Below are positions 55,589 through 64,000 of a stretch of DNA of 64,000 bases, one piece after another (position 1 is the stretch's first letter; each line of letters opens with the position of its first letter). The notes beneath the pieces are model-generated. The model had not been told where the DNA came from. It saw only the letters and a list, made by a program, of their open reading frames with translations, and did not search any database. Origin of the DNA: Amycolatopsis sp. CA-126428 (GTDB lineage: Bacteria > Actinomycetota > Actinomycetes > Mycobacteriales > Pseudonocardiaceae); the NCBI RefSeq assembly GCF_002904335.1, contig NZ_PPHF01000062.1, forward strand, positions 1 through 64,000. The letters are read 5' to 3'. Made by a program: the position numbers and the translations under genes.

Positions 55589-58151
55589 GGCGGGCTCCTT
55601 CCTTGTCGAAGAGCACGGATTCGGTCACGGTCACCGGCACCACCCGGTCCCCGACCGGCACGTAGAGCGTCTCGCCGATGCGCTCGCGGCCCGAGCGCAC
55701 CAGGGCCAGCGCGAAAGTGCGGCCGAGGGCGGCGCTGTCGTAGCTGGAGGTGACGTGGCCGAGCATCCGCACCGGCGGTTCCGGCACTGTCTCCGATTCG
55801 ATGATCTGCGACCCTTCCGGCAGCAGAATCGACGGATCCACGGGCAGCAGGCCGACGAACTGCTTGCGGTCCGGCCGGTTGTTCTCGGCGCGGGCGAAGC
55901 TGCGCTTGCCGATGAAGTCGGCCTTCTTCTTCGACACCGCCCACGACAGGCCGAGGTCCTGCGGGGTGACCGTGCCGTCGGTGTCCTGGCCGATGATCGG
56001 GTAGCCCTTCTCGGCGCGCAGGACGTGCATGGTCTCGGTGCCGTACGGCGTGGCGCCTTGATCCACTATGGACTGCCAGAGCGCGAGACCGTGCCACGAA
56101 GGCACGTTGATCTCGTACGCCAGCTCGCCGGAGAAGCTGATCCGGCAGACCCGCGCCGCGAGCCCGGCGACTTCGGCGTCCTGCCAGGTCATGAACCCGA
56201 AGGCCTCGTTGGACACGTCGAGATCCGGCGCCAGGCGGCCGAGGACTTCCCGCGAGCGCGGTCCGACCAGCGGGATCGTGGTCCAGTGCTCGGTGACCGA
56301 CGTCGCGAAAACACGCAGGTGCGGCCATTCCGTCTGGAGCCACTCCTCCATCCACTCGAGGATCTTCGCCGCGTTGCCGGTGGTCGTGGTGACCAGGAAC
56401 CGCTCCTCGCCGACGCGGATCACCGTCCCGTCGTCGATCACCATGCCGTCGATGCCGCACATCACGCCGTAGCGGATCCGGCCGACCTTGAGGGTGCTCA
56501 TCATGTTCGTGTAGAGCATGTCGAGGAACCAGCCGGCGTCCGGGCCCTGGACGTCGATCTTGCCCAGCGTGGACCCGTCCATGAGGGCGACGTCGGTGCG
56601 GGCCGCGTGGCATTCGCGCCGGACGGCCTCGGCCATCGACTCGCCGGGCCGCGGGTAGTACCACGGCCGCTTCCACTGGCCGACGTTCTCGAACTCGGCG
56701 CCGTGCTCGACGTGCCACGGGTGGATCGTCGTGACGCGCACGGGGTCGTGCAGCTCACCGCGGTCCCGCCCGGCGAGTGCGGCGAACGAGACCGGGGTGT
56801 ACGGCGGCCGGAACGTCGTCGGGCGCTGGGTCGCCAAGTCGGCACCGAGGGCTTCGGCGGTGATACCCGCCGCGAGCATGCCGGACGTCCTGCCTTGGTC
56901 GTGTGCGGTGCCGATGGTCGTGTAGCGCTTGATGTGCTCCAGTGAGCGCAGCCCGGCGCCGGTGGCGCGCAGGACGTCGGACACGGTGGCGTCGCGCTGC
57001 TGGTCCACGAACCGGGTGTCCACTTCGGATTCGGGCGCGGGCACCTGCCAGAGGATCTTCGACTCCGGCAGGCCTTCACCCGCGGCCGCGCCCACGACGC
57101 GCACCGTCGGCAGGTCACCGTCCGGGACGTACGCGCCCAGCTCGCCCGCGTACCGGAGCTTGCCGCGGGCCTGGCTGAACAGGTGCACCGCCGGGTTCCA
57201 GCCGCCGGACACGAGCAGCAGGTCGCACTCGACCCGCTCACCACGCGTCTCGCCGAGTTTCGCGACGTGCGCGGCAGTGATGTGCTCGTCGCCGTCGGTG
57301 CCGATGATGCCGTAGCCCTCACGGGCATCGACGATCCGCACGATCTCGGCCCCGGCGTCGGCCAGTTCGGCGGCGGCGTCGTACGCGGAATCGTTGGTGG
57401 TGAACACGACCACGCGCTGCCGGGCGAGCACGCCGTAGCGGTTCAGGTACGTGCGGGCGGCCGAGGCGAGCATGATGCCGGGACGGTCGTTGTCCGGGAA
57501 CACGATCGGCCGCTCGTGGGCGCCGGTCGCGATGACGATCCGCTTCGCCCGGATCCGCCAAACGCGCTGCCGCGAGATGCGTTCGGGAGCGGCGGGCTCG
57601 CCCCGGCGTTCCAGGGCCAGCACGAACCCGTCGTCGTAGACCCCGAACGCCGTGGTGCGCGAGAGGAACCGGACGCCCTCGGGAGCTTCGCCGCCGGGCT
57701 GGTCGTCCACGAGCAGGACCCGGCCGGACGCGGCGGCCGCGGCGGCCCGCCCGGCGGGACCGGCACCGACGACCAGGACGTCGCAGTGGGCGTGCTTGGC
57801 GTCGTAGCGAGCCGGGTCCGGTTCGGCGGCGAGGCGGCCTTGGCCGGACAGCCCGCGAGCGACGAGGCCGTCGTACAACTCGACCGTCGTCGCGCTCAGC
57901 ATCGGCTCCGGAAACGGCGCTTCGATCTGCACCAGCGCGTTCGAGTCCTCGACGCCGGCGCCGGCGATGCCGCGCGGCCGGCCGTACTTGATGCTGGTCG
58001 CGACCCGGTGGATGCCGTTGGCCAGCAACGCGGACGCCAGGGTGTCGCCGAGGAAACCGGTCAGCTCGCGGCCGTCGAAGGTGAACTTGAGCGGAGAGCC
58101 GCGGCCGCCGACGCCGCTGAGGCGGCCGTCCCCGTTATACAGTCGGGTCAT
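55578..58151 (-). CDS. soxA: Sarcosine oxidase alpha subunit
   Basis: 857 residues from ATG 58151, overlapping soxD by 4 nt. N-terminal ferredoxin-like segment (LKFTFDGRELTGFLGDTLAS), then an NAD-binding Rossmann domain (CDVLVVGAGPAGRAAAAAAS; RIVIATGAHERPIVFPDNDR), and a C-terminal folate domain (GAEFENVGQWKRPWYYPRPG; ISFSGELAYEINVPSWHGLA; VLRAEKGYPIIGQDTDGTVT). It accepts the methylene iminium from the beta subunit and makes 5,10-methylene-THF. Domain order and length match bacterial SoxA. Confidence 0.95.
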   Translation of the reverse strand: MTRLYNGDGRLSGVGGRGSPLKFTFDGRELTGFLGDTLASALLANGIHRVATSIKYGRPRGIAGAGVEDSNALVQIEAPFPEPMLSATTVELYDGLVARGLSGQGRLAAEPDPARYDAKHAHCDVLVVGAGPAGRAAAAAASGRVLLVDDQPGGEAPEGVRFLSRTTAFGVYDDGFVLALERRGEPAAPERISRQRVWRIRAKRIVIATGAHERPIVFPDNDRPGIMLASAARTYLNRYGVLARQRVVVFTTNDSAYDAAAELADAGAEIVRIVDAREGYGIIGTDGDEHITAAHVAKLGETRGERVECDLLLVSGGWNPAVHLFSQARGKLRYAGELGAYVPDGDLPTVRVVGAAAGEGLPESKILWQVPAPESEVDTRFVDQQRDATVSDVLRATGAGLRSLEHIKRYTTIGTAHDQGRTSGMLAAGITAEALGADLATQRPTTFRPPYTPVSFAALAGRDRGELHDPVRVTTIHPWHVEHGAEFENVGQWKRPWYYPRPGESMAEAVRRECHAARTDVALMDGSTLGKIDVQGPDAGWFLDMLYTNMMSTLKVGRIRYGVMCGIDGMVIDDGTVIRVGEERFLVTTTTGNAAKILEWMEEWLQTEWPHLRVFATSVTEHWTTIPLVGPRSREVLGRLAPDLDVSNEAFGFMTWQDAEVAGLAARVCRISFSGELAYEINVPSWHGLALWQSIVDQGATPYGTETMHVLRAEKGYPIIGQDTDGTVTPQDLGLSWAVSKKKADFIGKRSFARAENNRPDRKQFVGLLPVDPSILLPEGSQIIESETVPEPPVRMLGHVTSSYDSAALGRTFALALVRSGRERIGETLYVPVGDRVVPVTVTESVLFDKEGARRDG

Positions 58152-58426
58152 GAGATCACCGGCCTGGGCTCGTCGAGGCGGTAGACCGCCTGCAGGTCGT
58201 GGGTGCGCGTGTCGCGGACGGCGTTGAACCACCGGCGGCACCCCGCGGAGTGGCTCCAGCGCTCGGCGAACGGGCCACTCGGGTTGTCGCGGAAGAAGAC
58301 GAACTTCGCCCACTCTTCGTCCGACATCGCCGACGGGTCGGCCGGGTAGGCGACGTGCGCCTGGCCGCCGTAGTGGAACTCGGCTTCCTCACGCGGCCCG
58401 CACCAGGGGCAGGGAATCAGTTGCAT
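58148..58426 (-). CDS. soxD: Sarcosine oxidase delta subunit
   Basis: 92 residues from ATG 58426 (GGAG 6 nt upstream). Zinc-site ligands: MQLIPCPWCGPREEAEFHYG supplies two Cys, and HSAGCRRWFNAVRDT the further His/Cys. FRDNPSGPFAERWSH is the family hallmark. It lies between soxB and soxA as in the usual soxBDAG order. Confidence 0.95.
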   Translation of the reverse strand: MQLIPCPWCGPREEAEFHYGGQAHVAYPADPSAMSDEEWAKFVFFRDNPSGPFAERWSHSAGCRRWFNAVRDTRTHDLQAVYRLDEPRPVIS

Positions 58427-58436
58427 GTCAGAGCTC

Positions 58437-59648
58437 CTAATGCGCGACGGCGGCGGCGCCGTGCTCGTCGACGAGGGCGCCGGTGGTGAACCGGTCGAGG
58501 GCGAAGGGCTCGGCGTACTCGTGCGGCTTACCGCGCGCGATGGTCGCCGCAAAGACGTCCCCGACACCCGGCGTCGCCTTGAAGCCGCCGGTGCCCCAGC
58601 CGCAGTTGAGGAACAGGTTCTCCACCGGCGTGAGGCCGATGATCGGCGAGGCGTCCGGGCTGGTGTCGACGATGCCCGCCCACGTCCGCAGCAGGTGTGC
58701 CCGCGCGAACACCGGGAACAGCTCCAGCGCGGCGGCCATCTGCTGCTCGATGATGTGGAACGAACCGCGCTGGCCGTAGCCGTTGTAGCTGTCGATGCCG
58801 GCGCCCATCACGAGCTCGCCCTTGTGCGCCTGGGAAACGTAGACGTGCACGGCGTTCGACATGACGACCGTCGGGTGGATCGGCTCCAGCAGCTCGGACA
58901 CCAGTGCCTGCAGCGGGTGCGACGTCAGCGGCAGGTCCAGGCCCACCATCTTCGCCAGCACCGACGTGTGGCCGGCCGCGCACAGCCCCACCTTGCCCGC
59001 GGCGATCCGGCCCCGGGTCGTCTCGACGCCGGTGACCCGTCCGTCCACAGTGGATATGCCGGTGACCTCGCAGTTCTGGATGAGGTCGACACCCAGCGCG
59101 TGCGCGGCGCGAGCGAAACCCCAGGCCACGTAGTCGTGCTTCGCGATGCCCGCGCGCGGCTGGAAGGTCGCGCCGAGCACCGGGTAGCGGACGTCCGGCG
59201 CGGTGTTGACGATCGGGCAGATCTCCTTGACGCCGTCGGCGTCCACCCACTCGGCGTCGATGCCGTTCAGCTTGTTGGCCTCCACGCGGCGGACGCTGTC
59301 CCGGACGTCCTGCAGGCTGTGCGCCAGGTTGAGCACCCCGCGCTGGCTGAACAGGATCGGGTAGCCGAGGTCCTCCTCGAGCCCTTCCCACAGCTTGAGG
59401 GAGTGCTCGTAGATGCCGGAACTCTCGTCCCAGAGGTAGTTCGAGCGGATGATCGTGGTGTTGCGGGCCATGTTGCCGCCGGCGAGCCAGCCCTTCTCCA
59501 GCACGGCCACGTTGGTAATGCCCTGTTTGGCCAGGTAGTACGCCGTGGCGAGGCCGTGTCCACCGCCGCCGACCACGACGACGTCGTAGGCCTTCTTCGG
59601 CTCGGGGTTGTCCCAGAGGAAGTCCGGGTGGTCCGGCAGGTCGGTCAT
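58437..59648 (-). CDS. soxB: Sarcosine oxidase beta subunit
   Basis: 403 residues. Flavoprotein with [20 protein letters not shown] (FAD site, residues ~19-38) and [20 protein letters not shown]. The C-terminal [20 protein letters not shown] is the usual product-side loop. It oxidises sarcosine to the imine with FAD, passing electrons to the covalently bound FMN and oxygen. The start overlaps the glyA stop by 4 nt (59645-59648); it ends 10 nt before soxD. Confidence 0.95.
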   Translation of the reverse strand: MTDLPDHPDFLWDNPEPKKAYDVVVVGGGGHGLATAYYLAKQGITNVAVLEKGWLAGGNMARNTTIIRSNYLWDESSGIYEHSLKLWEGLEEDLGYPILFSQRGVLNLAHSLQDVRDSVRRVEANKLNGIDAEWVDADGVKEICPIVNTAPDVRYPVLGATFQPRAGIAKHDYVAWGFARAAHALGVDLIQNCEVTGISTVDGRVTGVETTRGRIAAGKVGLCAAGHTSVLAKMVGLDLPLTSHPLQALVSELLEPIHPTVVMSNAVHVYVSQAHKGELVMGAGIDSYNGYGQRGSFHIIEQQMAAALELFPVFARAHLLRTWAGIVDTSPDASPIIGLTPVENLFLNCGWGTGGFKATPGVGDVFAATIARGKPHEYAEPFALDRFTTGALVDEHGAAAVAH

Positions 59649-60907
59649 CGAGCCTCCTCCGAGGGGTACAGCGGGAACGCTTCGGCGAGCGCGGTCACGC
59701 GGGCCCGCAGCTTCTCGACGTCGTAGCCGGGCCGGAGCGCCTCGGCGATGACGTCGGCGGCCTCGCGGAACTCGGCGTCCCCGAAGCCGCGGGTGGCCGG
59801 CGCCGGGGTGCCGATGCGGAGACCGGACGTCACCATCGGCGGCCGCGGGTCGAACGGGACGGCGTTGCGGTTCACCGTGATGCCGACCTCGTGCAGCCGG
59901 TCTTCGGCCTGCTTACCGTCGAGTTCGGAGTTCCGCAGGTCGGCGAGCACCAGGTGGACGTCGGTGCCGCCGGTCAGCACGGAGATGTCCTCCTCGACGA
60001 GCAGCCGCTCGGCCAGGAGCTTCGCGCCGCGCAGCGTCCGCTGCTGGCGCTCGGCGAACTCGGGTTCGGAAGCCATCTTGAAGGCGACCGCTTTGGCCGC
60101 GATGACGTGTTCGAGCGGGCCACCCTGCTGACCGGGGAAGACGGCCGAGTTGACCTTCTTCGCGAGCGCCGGGTCGTCGGTGAGCACCACGCCGCCGCGC
60201 GGGCCGCCGAGGGTCTTGTGCGTGGTGGTCGTCGTGACGTGCGCGTGCGGCACCGGCGACGGGTGCAGGCCCGCGGCGACCAGCCCGGCGAAGTGCGCCA
60301 TGTCGACCAGCAGGTACGCGCCGACCTCGTCGGCGATCTCGCGGAAGCGCGCGAAGTCGAGCTGCCGCGGGTAGGCCGACCAGCCGGCGATGACCAGCTT
60401 CGGCCGGTGCTCCTTCGCCAGCCGCTCGACCTCCGCCATGTCCACCCGATAGTCCTTTTCGGACACAACGTAGGTGGCGACGTCGTAGAGCAGCCCGGAG
60501 AAGTTGATCCGCATGCCGTGGGTCAGGTGGCCGCCGTGGGCCAGCGCCAGGCCGAGGATCTTGTCGCCGGGCTTGAGCAGCGCGGCCATGGCGGCGGCGT
60601 TGGCCTGGGCACCCGAGTGCGGCTGGACGTTGGCGAACCCGGCGCCGAAAAGCGCCTTGACCCGGTCGATGGCGAGCTGCTCGACGACGTCCACGTGCTC
60701 GCAGCCGCCGTAGTAGCGGCGGCCCGGGTACCCCTCGGCGTACTTGTTGGTGAGCACCGAGCCCTGGGCCTGCAGGACGGAGAGCGGCGCGAAGTTCTCG
60801 GAGGCGATCATCTCCAGCGTCGTCTGCTGCCGGCGCAGCTCGGCGCCGATCGCTTCGGCCACCGCCGGGTCGTAGTCGGCCAAGGAGCGGTTGAGCATCG
60901 AGGGCAT
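59645..60907 (-). CDS. glyA: Serine hydroxymethyltransferase
   Basis: 420 residues. Full-length PLP enzyme: [40 protein letters not shown], the PLP lysine in [19 protein letters not shown] (near residue 230), and a [20 protein letters not shown] segment. It makes serine from glycine and methylene-THF, joining the sarcosine product to central metabolism. GGAAGG lies 6 nt before ATG 60907. First gene of the glyA-soxBDAG-purU-DMGDH operon; a second, housekeeping glyA probably exists elsewhere. Confidence 0.96.
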   Translation of the reverse strand: MPSMLNRSLADYDPAVAEAIGAELRRQQTTLEMIASENFAPLSVLQAQGSVLTNKYAEGYPGRRYYGGCEHVDVVEQLAIDRVKALFGAGFANVQPHSGAQANAAAMAALLKPGDKILGLALAHGGHLTHGMRINFSGLLYDVATYVVSEKDYRVDMAEVERLAKEHRPKLVIAGWSAYPRQLDFARFREIADEVGAYLLVDMAHFAGLVAAGLHPSPVPHAHVTTTTTHKTLGGPRGGVVLTDDPALAKKVNSAVFPGQQGGPLEHVIAAKAVAFKMASEPEFAERQQRTLRGAKLLAERLLVEEDISVLTGGTDVHLVLADLRNSELDGKQAEDRLHEVGITVNRNAVPFDPRPPMVTSGLRIGTPAPATRGFGDAEFREAADVIAEALRPGYDVEKLRARVTALAEAFPLYPSEEAR

Positions 60908-60931
60908 CGGAAACCTTCCGTGGTCGACTTC

Positions 60932-60957
60932 TGATATATCAATCGTCGATGTAGGCT
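60932..60957. promoter_or_regulatory. GntR-type operator and leaderless gntR promoter
   Basis: TGATATATCA (60932-60941) is a perfect palindrome in the 57-nt spacer between glyA and gntR. TAGGCT (60952-60957) lies 7 nt before the GTG 60965, so gntR is probably leaderless. The palindrome is an AT island in GC-rich DNA and is the likely site through which GntR controls the glyA-sox operon and itself. Confidence 0.6.
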
Positions 60958-60964
60958 AAGCGGC

Positions 60965-61612
60965 GTGCACCCCCAGGTCAATCCCCCATCCCTGGCCGAA
61001 CAGGCGTACCGCTTCGTGCGTGATCGCCTGGTCATGCTGGACATCCCGCCGGGCTCCCCGCTCAACGAGGAGGAGCTCGGCAGCACGCTCGGCATGGGCC
61101 GGACGCCGATCCGCGAGGCGCTGAAGCGGCTGGAGTCCGAACGCCTGGTCGTCGCCTACCCGCGGCGCGGGACGTTCGCCACCGACGTCAACATCTCCGA
61201 CCTCGCGCACATCTCCGAGGTGCGGCGGACGCTGGAGCCGATGGCGACGGCCGCCGCGGCCGGGCGCGCGACCGAGGCCGACCGGGCGGCCCTGACCGAG
61301 CTGCGCGCGCAGCTCGACGCGGGCGCCCCGGGCCGGGACAACGCCGAGCTGCTGCGCACCGACCTCGCCCTGCACCGGGCGATCTACCGGTGCGTGCACA
61401 ACCCGTTCCTCGAGGACACGCTGATCCGGTACGACAACCTCGCGACCCGGATCTGGTGCGTGTTCGTGCCCCGGCTGTCCGGGATGGCCGGCCACATCGA
61501 CGAGCACGTCCCGCTCCTCACCGCGATCATCGAGGGTGACGCCGAGAAGGCCGCCGCCCTCACGCTCGAGCACGTCACCGGCTTCGAGGCCGCCATCCGG
61601 GCGTTGATCTAG
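60965..61612 (+). CDS. GntR-family regulator, FCD type
   Basis: 215 residues from a leaderless GTG. Winged helix at residues ~10-75 (SLAEQAYRFVRDRLVMLDIP; LNEEELGSTLGMGRTPIREA; LKRLESERLVVAYPRRGTFA), then an FCD ligand domain with metal-type residues (LRTDLALHRAIYRCVHNPFL; MAGHIDEHVPLLTAIIEGD). It is divergent from glyA-sox and convergent with the Rieske gene, overlapping by 4 nt. The location marks it as the regulator of sarcosine/betaine catabolism; the effector is unknown. Confidence 0.9.
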   Translation: MHPQVNPPSLAEQAYRFVRDRLVMLDIPPGSPLNEEELGSTLGMGRTPIREALKRLESERLVVAYPRRGTFATDVNISDLAHISEVRRTLEPMATAAAAGRATEADRAALTELRAQLDAGAPGRDNAELLRTDLALHRAIYRCVHNPFLEDTLIRYDNLATRIWCVFVPRLSGMAGHIDEHVPLLTAIIEGDAEKAAALTLEHVTGFEAAIRALI

Positions 61613-62730
61613 ACCGCCAGGCGCGCGCGGACCCAGTCGTGGAAGGCGCCGATGTGGTGCTCGCTGGGCACGAGCACCCCGCCGTTGACGTAGGAGCGCG
61701 AGTCCATCGCCAGCTGGCAGCGTTCGCACGCCTCGAAGTCCTGCAGGTTGACGCGGTGGAACAGCTCCACCGAGCGGGTCAGATCGCGCCCGGACTCGAC
61801 GACTTCGGGCAGGTAGAGCCAGTCGCAGCGGACCAGCGTCCGGTCCGGGGCGAGCGGGAACATCCGGTGCAGGATCACGTGGTCCGGGACCAGGTTGACG
61901 AAGACGCCCGGCTTGATGGTGATCGCGTAGTACTTGCGGTCCTGGGCCTCGGTCACGCCGGGCAGCCGGTCGACGCCTTCGGAGCCGTCGATGGTGAAGC
62001 CCTTGATGTCACCGCCGAACTCGGCGCCGTGGCCGACGTAGTACTGCGCGGCGTAACCGTCGGCGAACTCCGGGAGCACCTCGGTGAGCTCCGGGTGGAT
62101 CGTCGCGCAGTGGTAGCACTCCATGAAGTTCTCGATGATCTGCTTCCAGTTCGCCTTCACGTCGTACTCGATGCGCTTGCCCAGCGCGAGGCCGTCGATG
62201 CCGTAGGCGTCGATCTCTTCGGCGCCGCCGAGGCGTTCGGTGACCGCGCCGACGACGGCGTCTTCGAACGACGGCGGCTCGTCGGCCAGGCAGACCCAGG
62301 CGTAGCCGAGCCACTCGCGCAGGTGGACCTTCGTCAGGCCGAACTCGGTCCGGTCGACGTCCGGCATCCCGGTGAGGTTGGGCGCGGCGATCAGCTTGCC
62401 GTCGAGCCCGTAGGTCCAGGCGTGGTACGGGCACTGGAAGGCGCGCTTGACCGTGCCGCTCTCCGCGGTGCACAGCCGGGCGCCGCGGTGGCGGCAGACG
62501 TTGAGGAACGCGTTCAGCTTGCCGTCCCGGCCCCGCGAGACGAGCACGCTCTCCTTGCCGATCTGCACGGTCTCGAACGCCCCGGGACCGGCGAGGTCCG
62601 CGCTGCGCACGGCGCAGAACCAGTCCGCCTCGAAGATCTTCGCCTGCTCCAGCGCGAAGATCGCCGGATCGGTGTAGGAGCTGCCGGGCAAGGTGGCGAG
62701 CAGGCTCGGCGGCAGATCGGTTGTGGTCAC
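61609..62730 (-). CDS. Rieske ring-hydroxylating-type oxygenase, glycine-betaine demethylase (GbcA-like)
   Basis: 373 residues. The Rieske cluster motif CRHRGARLC ... CPYHAWTYG (Cys-X-His, 17 residues, Cys-X2-His) is near residues 78-107. The mononuclear iron site is ENFMECYHCATIHPELTEVL (near 195). The second-site sequence and the YAITIKPGVFVNLVPDHVIL segment are those of the glycine-betaine and stachydrine demethylase group. It would convert betaine to dimethylglycine and formaldehyde. The required reductase (GbcB) is not adjacent. A start at ATG 62730 is used. Confidence 0.85.
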   Translation of the reverse strand: MTTTDLPPSLLATLPGSSYTDPAIFALEQAKIFEADWFCAVRSADLAGPGAFETVQIGKESVLVSRGRDGKLNAFLNVCRHRGARLCTAESGTVKRAFQCPYHAWTYGLDGKLIAAPNLTGMPDVDRTEFGLTKVHLREWLGYAWVCLADEPPSFEDAVVGAVTERLGGAEEIDAYGIDGLALGKRIEYDVKANWKQIIENFMECYHCATIHPELTEVLPEFADGYAAQYYVGHGAEFGGDIKGFTIDGSEGVDRLPGVTEAQDRKYYAITIKPGVFVNLVPDHVILHRMFPLAPDRTLVRCDWLYLPEVVESGRDLTRSVELFHRVNLQDFEACERCQLAMDSRSYVNGGVLVPSEHHIGAFHDWVRARLAV

Positions 62731-62884
62731 CGGCGTGGTCCTCTCCGCGGATCAGGACGGGAGCAGTTGCGCAGAACGCGTCACGTTGCACACTCCGCAC
62801 CAGAGTGACTCCCGCCCAACCCGCTGTCAACCCAAGTTTTTCAGTGCCCCGCCACGGGTTTCACCCACACGGCGTGACCGAAGG

Positions 62885-63002
62885 GTCGACACGCGTGATT
62901 GAACAGTCGACACGCGTGATCAGAGGGTCGACACGCGGACCCGCCGTGTCGACCCCTCAATCACGCGTGTCGGCTTCCCAATCACGCGTGTTGGCGTCTC
63001 CG
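62885..63002. repeat. 21-bp-period tandem array with inverted halves (array 2)
   Basis: Six units at 62885, 62906, 62927, 62948, 62969 and 62990, exactly 21 nt apart, each starting GTCGAC or a variant (GTCGGC, GTTGGC). The first three carry ACACGCGTGAT; the last three carry its inverse, ATCACGCGT. A degenerate unit may precede at 62864. The array ends on the base before the TetR stop codon (63003). Sequence differs from array 1, but period, symmetry and placement are the same. Confidence 0.9.
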
Positions 63003-63581
63003 TCAGGCGGCGGGGCCGGTGATGGCGCGGCGGAAGAGGGTTTCGATCTCCTCGCGGGTGGGGCGGGGGTCGGCCAGGGCCGCCTGCATCAGGAGGCCGC
63101 AGAACAAGCCCGCGAGGAGGCGGCCGGTGAGCGGGTCGGTGCGGGAGCCGAAGAACGCGATCAGGGCGTCGTCCCAGGCCGCGCTCGCCTTGCGCAGCCG
63201 GGGCCGGTGCAGCGCGGCCACGTAGAGGTCGTACTCGACCACCGTGTCGCGGTACTGCTCGTTGATGTAGCCCATGACCAGGTCGGCGAGGGCCGCGGCG
63301 AAGTCGGTGTCCGGCGGGAGCGCCGACTCCCACTCCTTCAGCGCGTGGACGTTCTTCTCCGCCGCCTCGACCAGGGCCACTTCCAGCAGGTCGTCCAGGG
63401 TCGCGAAGTGGTAGGTCGTCGAGCCCAGCGGCACGCCGGCGGCGGCCGCGACGGCCCGGTGGGTGACGCCGTCGATCCCCCGCTGGGCGACGACCTCGAT
63501 CGCGGCCTTGGCGATCCGCGCCCGCCGTTCCGGGTCGTTCGGGCCGCGGCGCCGGGCCGCGGCGGGTTCCGTGTTCGACAT
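63003..63581 (-). CDS. TetR-family regulator, BetI-like
   Basis: 192 residues from ATG 63581 (GGGGG upstream; a start at 63641 is possible but runs through the operator). The HTH is GIDGVTHRAVAAAAGVPLGS followed by TTYHFATLDDLLEVAL, the pattern of BetI-type repressors. The C-terminal ligand domain has FCGLLMQAALADPRPTREEI. It is divergent from a betaine-aldehyde-dehydrogenase-like gene, as betI is from betAB in many bacteria, and probably represses it. The repeat array 2 starts directly after its stop. Confidence 0.85.
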   Translation of the reverse strand: MSNTEPAAARRRGPNDPERRARIAKAAIEVVAQRGIDGVTHRAVAAAAGVPLGSTTYHFATLDDLLEVALVEAAEKNVHALKEWESALPPDTDFAAALADLVMGYINEQYRDTVVEYDLYVAALHRPRLRKASAAWDDALIAFFGSRTDPLTGRLLAGLFCGLLMQAALADPRPTREEIETLFRRAITGPAA

Positions 63582-63607
63582 CGGTGTCGAGCCCCCTTGT
63601 GGACATC

Positions 63608-63633
63608 TGTACACGCTTCGCGTACAAATGTAC
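63608..63633. promoter_or_regulatory. TetR-type operator between tetR and aldehyde dehydrogenase genes
   Basis: TGTAC (63608-63612), n9, GTACA (63622-63626), aa, TGTAC (63629-63633): three half-sites forming two overlapping inverted pairs in the divergent spacer. Confidence 0.6.
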
Positions 63634-63678
63634 GCACTCAACGCGCCGAGCAGCCACTACCGATCCGGGAAGGGCCGC

Positions 63679-64000
63679 ATGAAAGACCTCCACATCGACG
63701 GGATCTGGGCGGACGCGTCCGCCGGCACCCGCTCCGACGTGCTGAACCCCGCCACCGGCCAGGTCATCGAGACCGTCGCCGAAGCGGGTCGCGAAGAGGT
63801 CGATGCCGCGGTCAGAGCCGCGCGGAGGGCCTTCGACGAAGGCCCGTGGCGGCGGACGACCGCCACCGAACGCGGCGCCCTGCTGCGCCGCACAGCCGAC
63901 CTCCTGGTCCGCGACCGCGAGGAACTGGCCCGCACCGAGAGCCTCGACACCGGCAAGACCCTCGGCGAAGGCCGCATCGACATCGACGACGTGACGAACG
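63679..64000 (+). CDS. Aldehyde dehydrogenase, 5' part; probable betaine aldehyde dehydrogenase
   Basis: Partial: 107 residues before the right edge. ATG 63679 follows GGAAGGG. The visible N-terminus, LHIDGIWADASAGTRSDVLN, PATGQVIETVAEAGREEVDA, AVRAARRAFDEGPWRRTTAT and ESLDTGKTLGE, is that of the NAD-dependent aldehyde dehydrogenase family, close to BetB. It would form glycine betaine from betaine aldehyde, feeding the Rieske oxygenase encoded 1 kb away. The BetB assignment relies on the TetR/BetI-like neighbour and pathway context; the catalytic Cys lies beyond the window. Confidence 0.8.
   Translation, partial: MKDLHIDGIWADASAGTRSDVLNPATGQVIETVAEAGREEVDAAVRAARRAFDEGPWRRTTATERGALLRRTADLLVRDREELARTESLDTGKTLGEGRIDIDDVTN

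Noticed and set aside
60908-60964. Glycine riboswitch before glyA-sox
   Set aside because: The spacer is only 57 nt, too short for the aptamer, and shows a protein-operator palindrome instead.

Overview
The window is about 72 % GC, densely packed, and reads as chromosomal DNA of a filamentous actinomycete of the Pseudonocardiales, most likely Amycolatopsis or a close relative. The case rests on an SsgA-family sporulation protein, a ShbA/SigD-type sigma factor, many GTG/TTG and leaderless starts, and an arabinan-wall cluster that matches the Mycobacterium tuberculosis Rv0224c-Rv0236c region gene for gene in several places. I saw no tRNA, rRNA, CRISPR array, insertion sequence or prophage. The genus is an inference; no database was searched.

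Layout. 1-2,090: SigK / RskA / secreted FAS1 lipoprotein module, with a SigK-like promoter before the lipoprotein gene. 2.1-9.4 kb: SsgA-like protein, short acyl-CoA-ligase-like enzyme, ilvD, a reductase with an AhpD-like partner, a Tat-exported cholesterol oxidase behind a KstR-type operator, and an S4 RNA-binding protein. 9.6-13.7 kb: a sigma-factor-rich stretch (SigD-like, ShbA-like, ECF41/SigJ). 13.7-28 kb: mixed housekeeping and accessory genes (amidohydrolase, GGDEF-EAL protein, cyclase, MerR/MFS pair, GH18 chitinase, PLP decarboxylase, GNAT, Ddn-like, PucR, DUF2975/XRE pair). 28-42.4 kb: cell-envelope cluster with a DUF3068 protein, methyltransferases, a GT4 glycosyltransferase, a condensation-fold protein, DUF2613, GT-C-like membrane proteins, a flippase and AftD. 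42.4-51.7 kb: VWA lipid-anchored or membrane protein, MocR/AhpD/MFS, MFS/MarR, HtrA protease. 51.8-64 kb: a nearly complete betaine-to-serine catabolic block.

How the genes work together. The last 12 kb encode betaine aldehyde dehydrogenase (start of gene only), a Rieske oxygenase of the glycine-betaine demethylase type, a dimethylglycine dehydrogenase-like flavoprotein, heterotetrameric sarcosine oxidase (soxB-D-A-G), serine hydroxymethyltransferase and formyl-THF deformylase. This is a route from betaine aldehyde through betaine, dimethylglycine, sarcosine and glycine to serine, with disposal of one-carbon units. A GntR/FCD and a TetR/BetI-like regulator are embedded in it. The envelope cluster makes and decorates arabinogalactan or lipoarabinomannan.

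The least ordinary content is intergenic. There are two 21-bp-period arrays with inverted symmetry, each ending exactly at the stop codon of a minus-strand gene (35,522-35,757 and 62,885-63,002). There is a four-copy 44-bp palindromic repeat, a GC-rich repeat that has entered the N-terminal coding region of two genes, a 3'-end repeat beginning at stop codons, and a scattered 13-bp palindromic motif inside coding regions. A 15-bp-period operator array sits between an MFS gene and marR.
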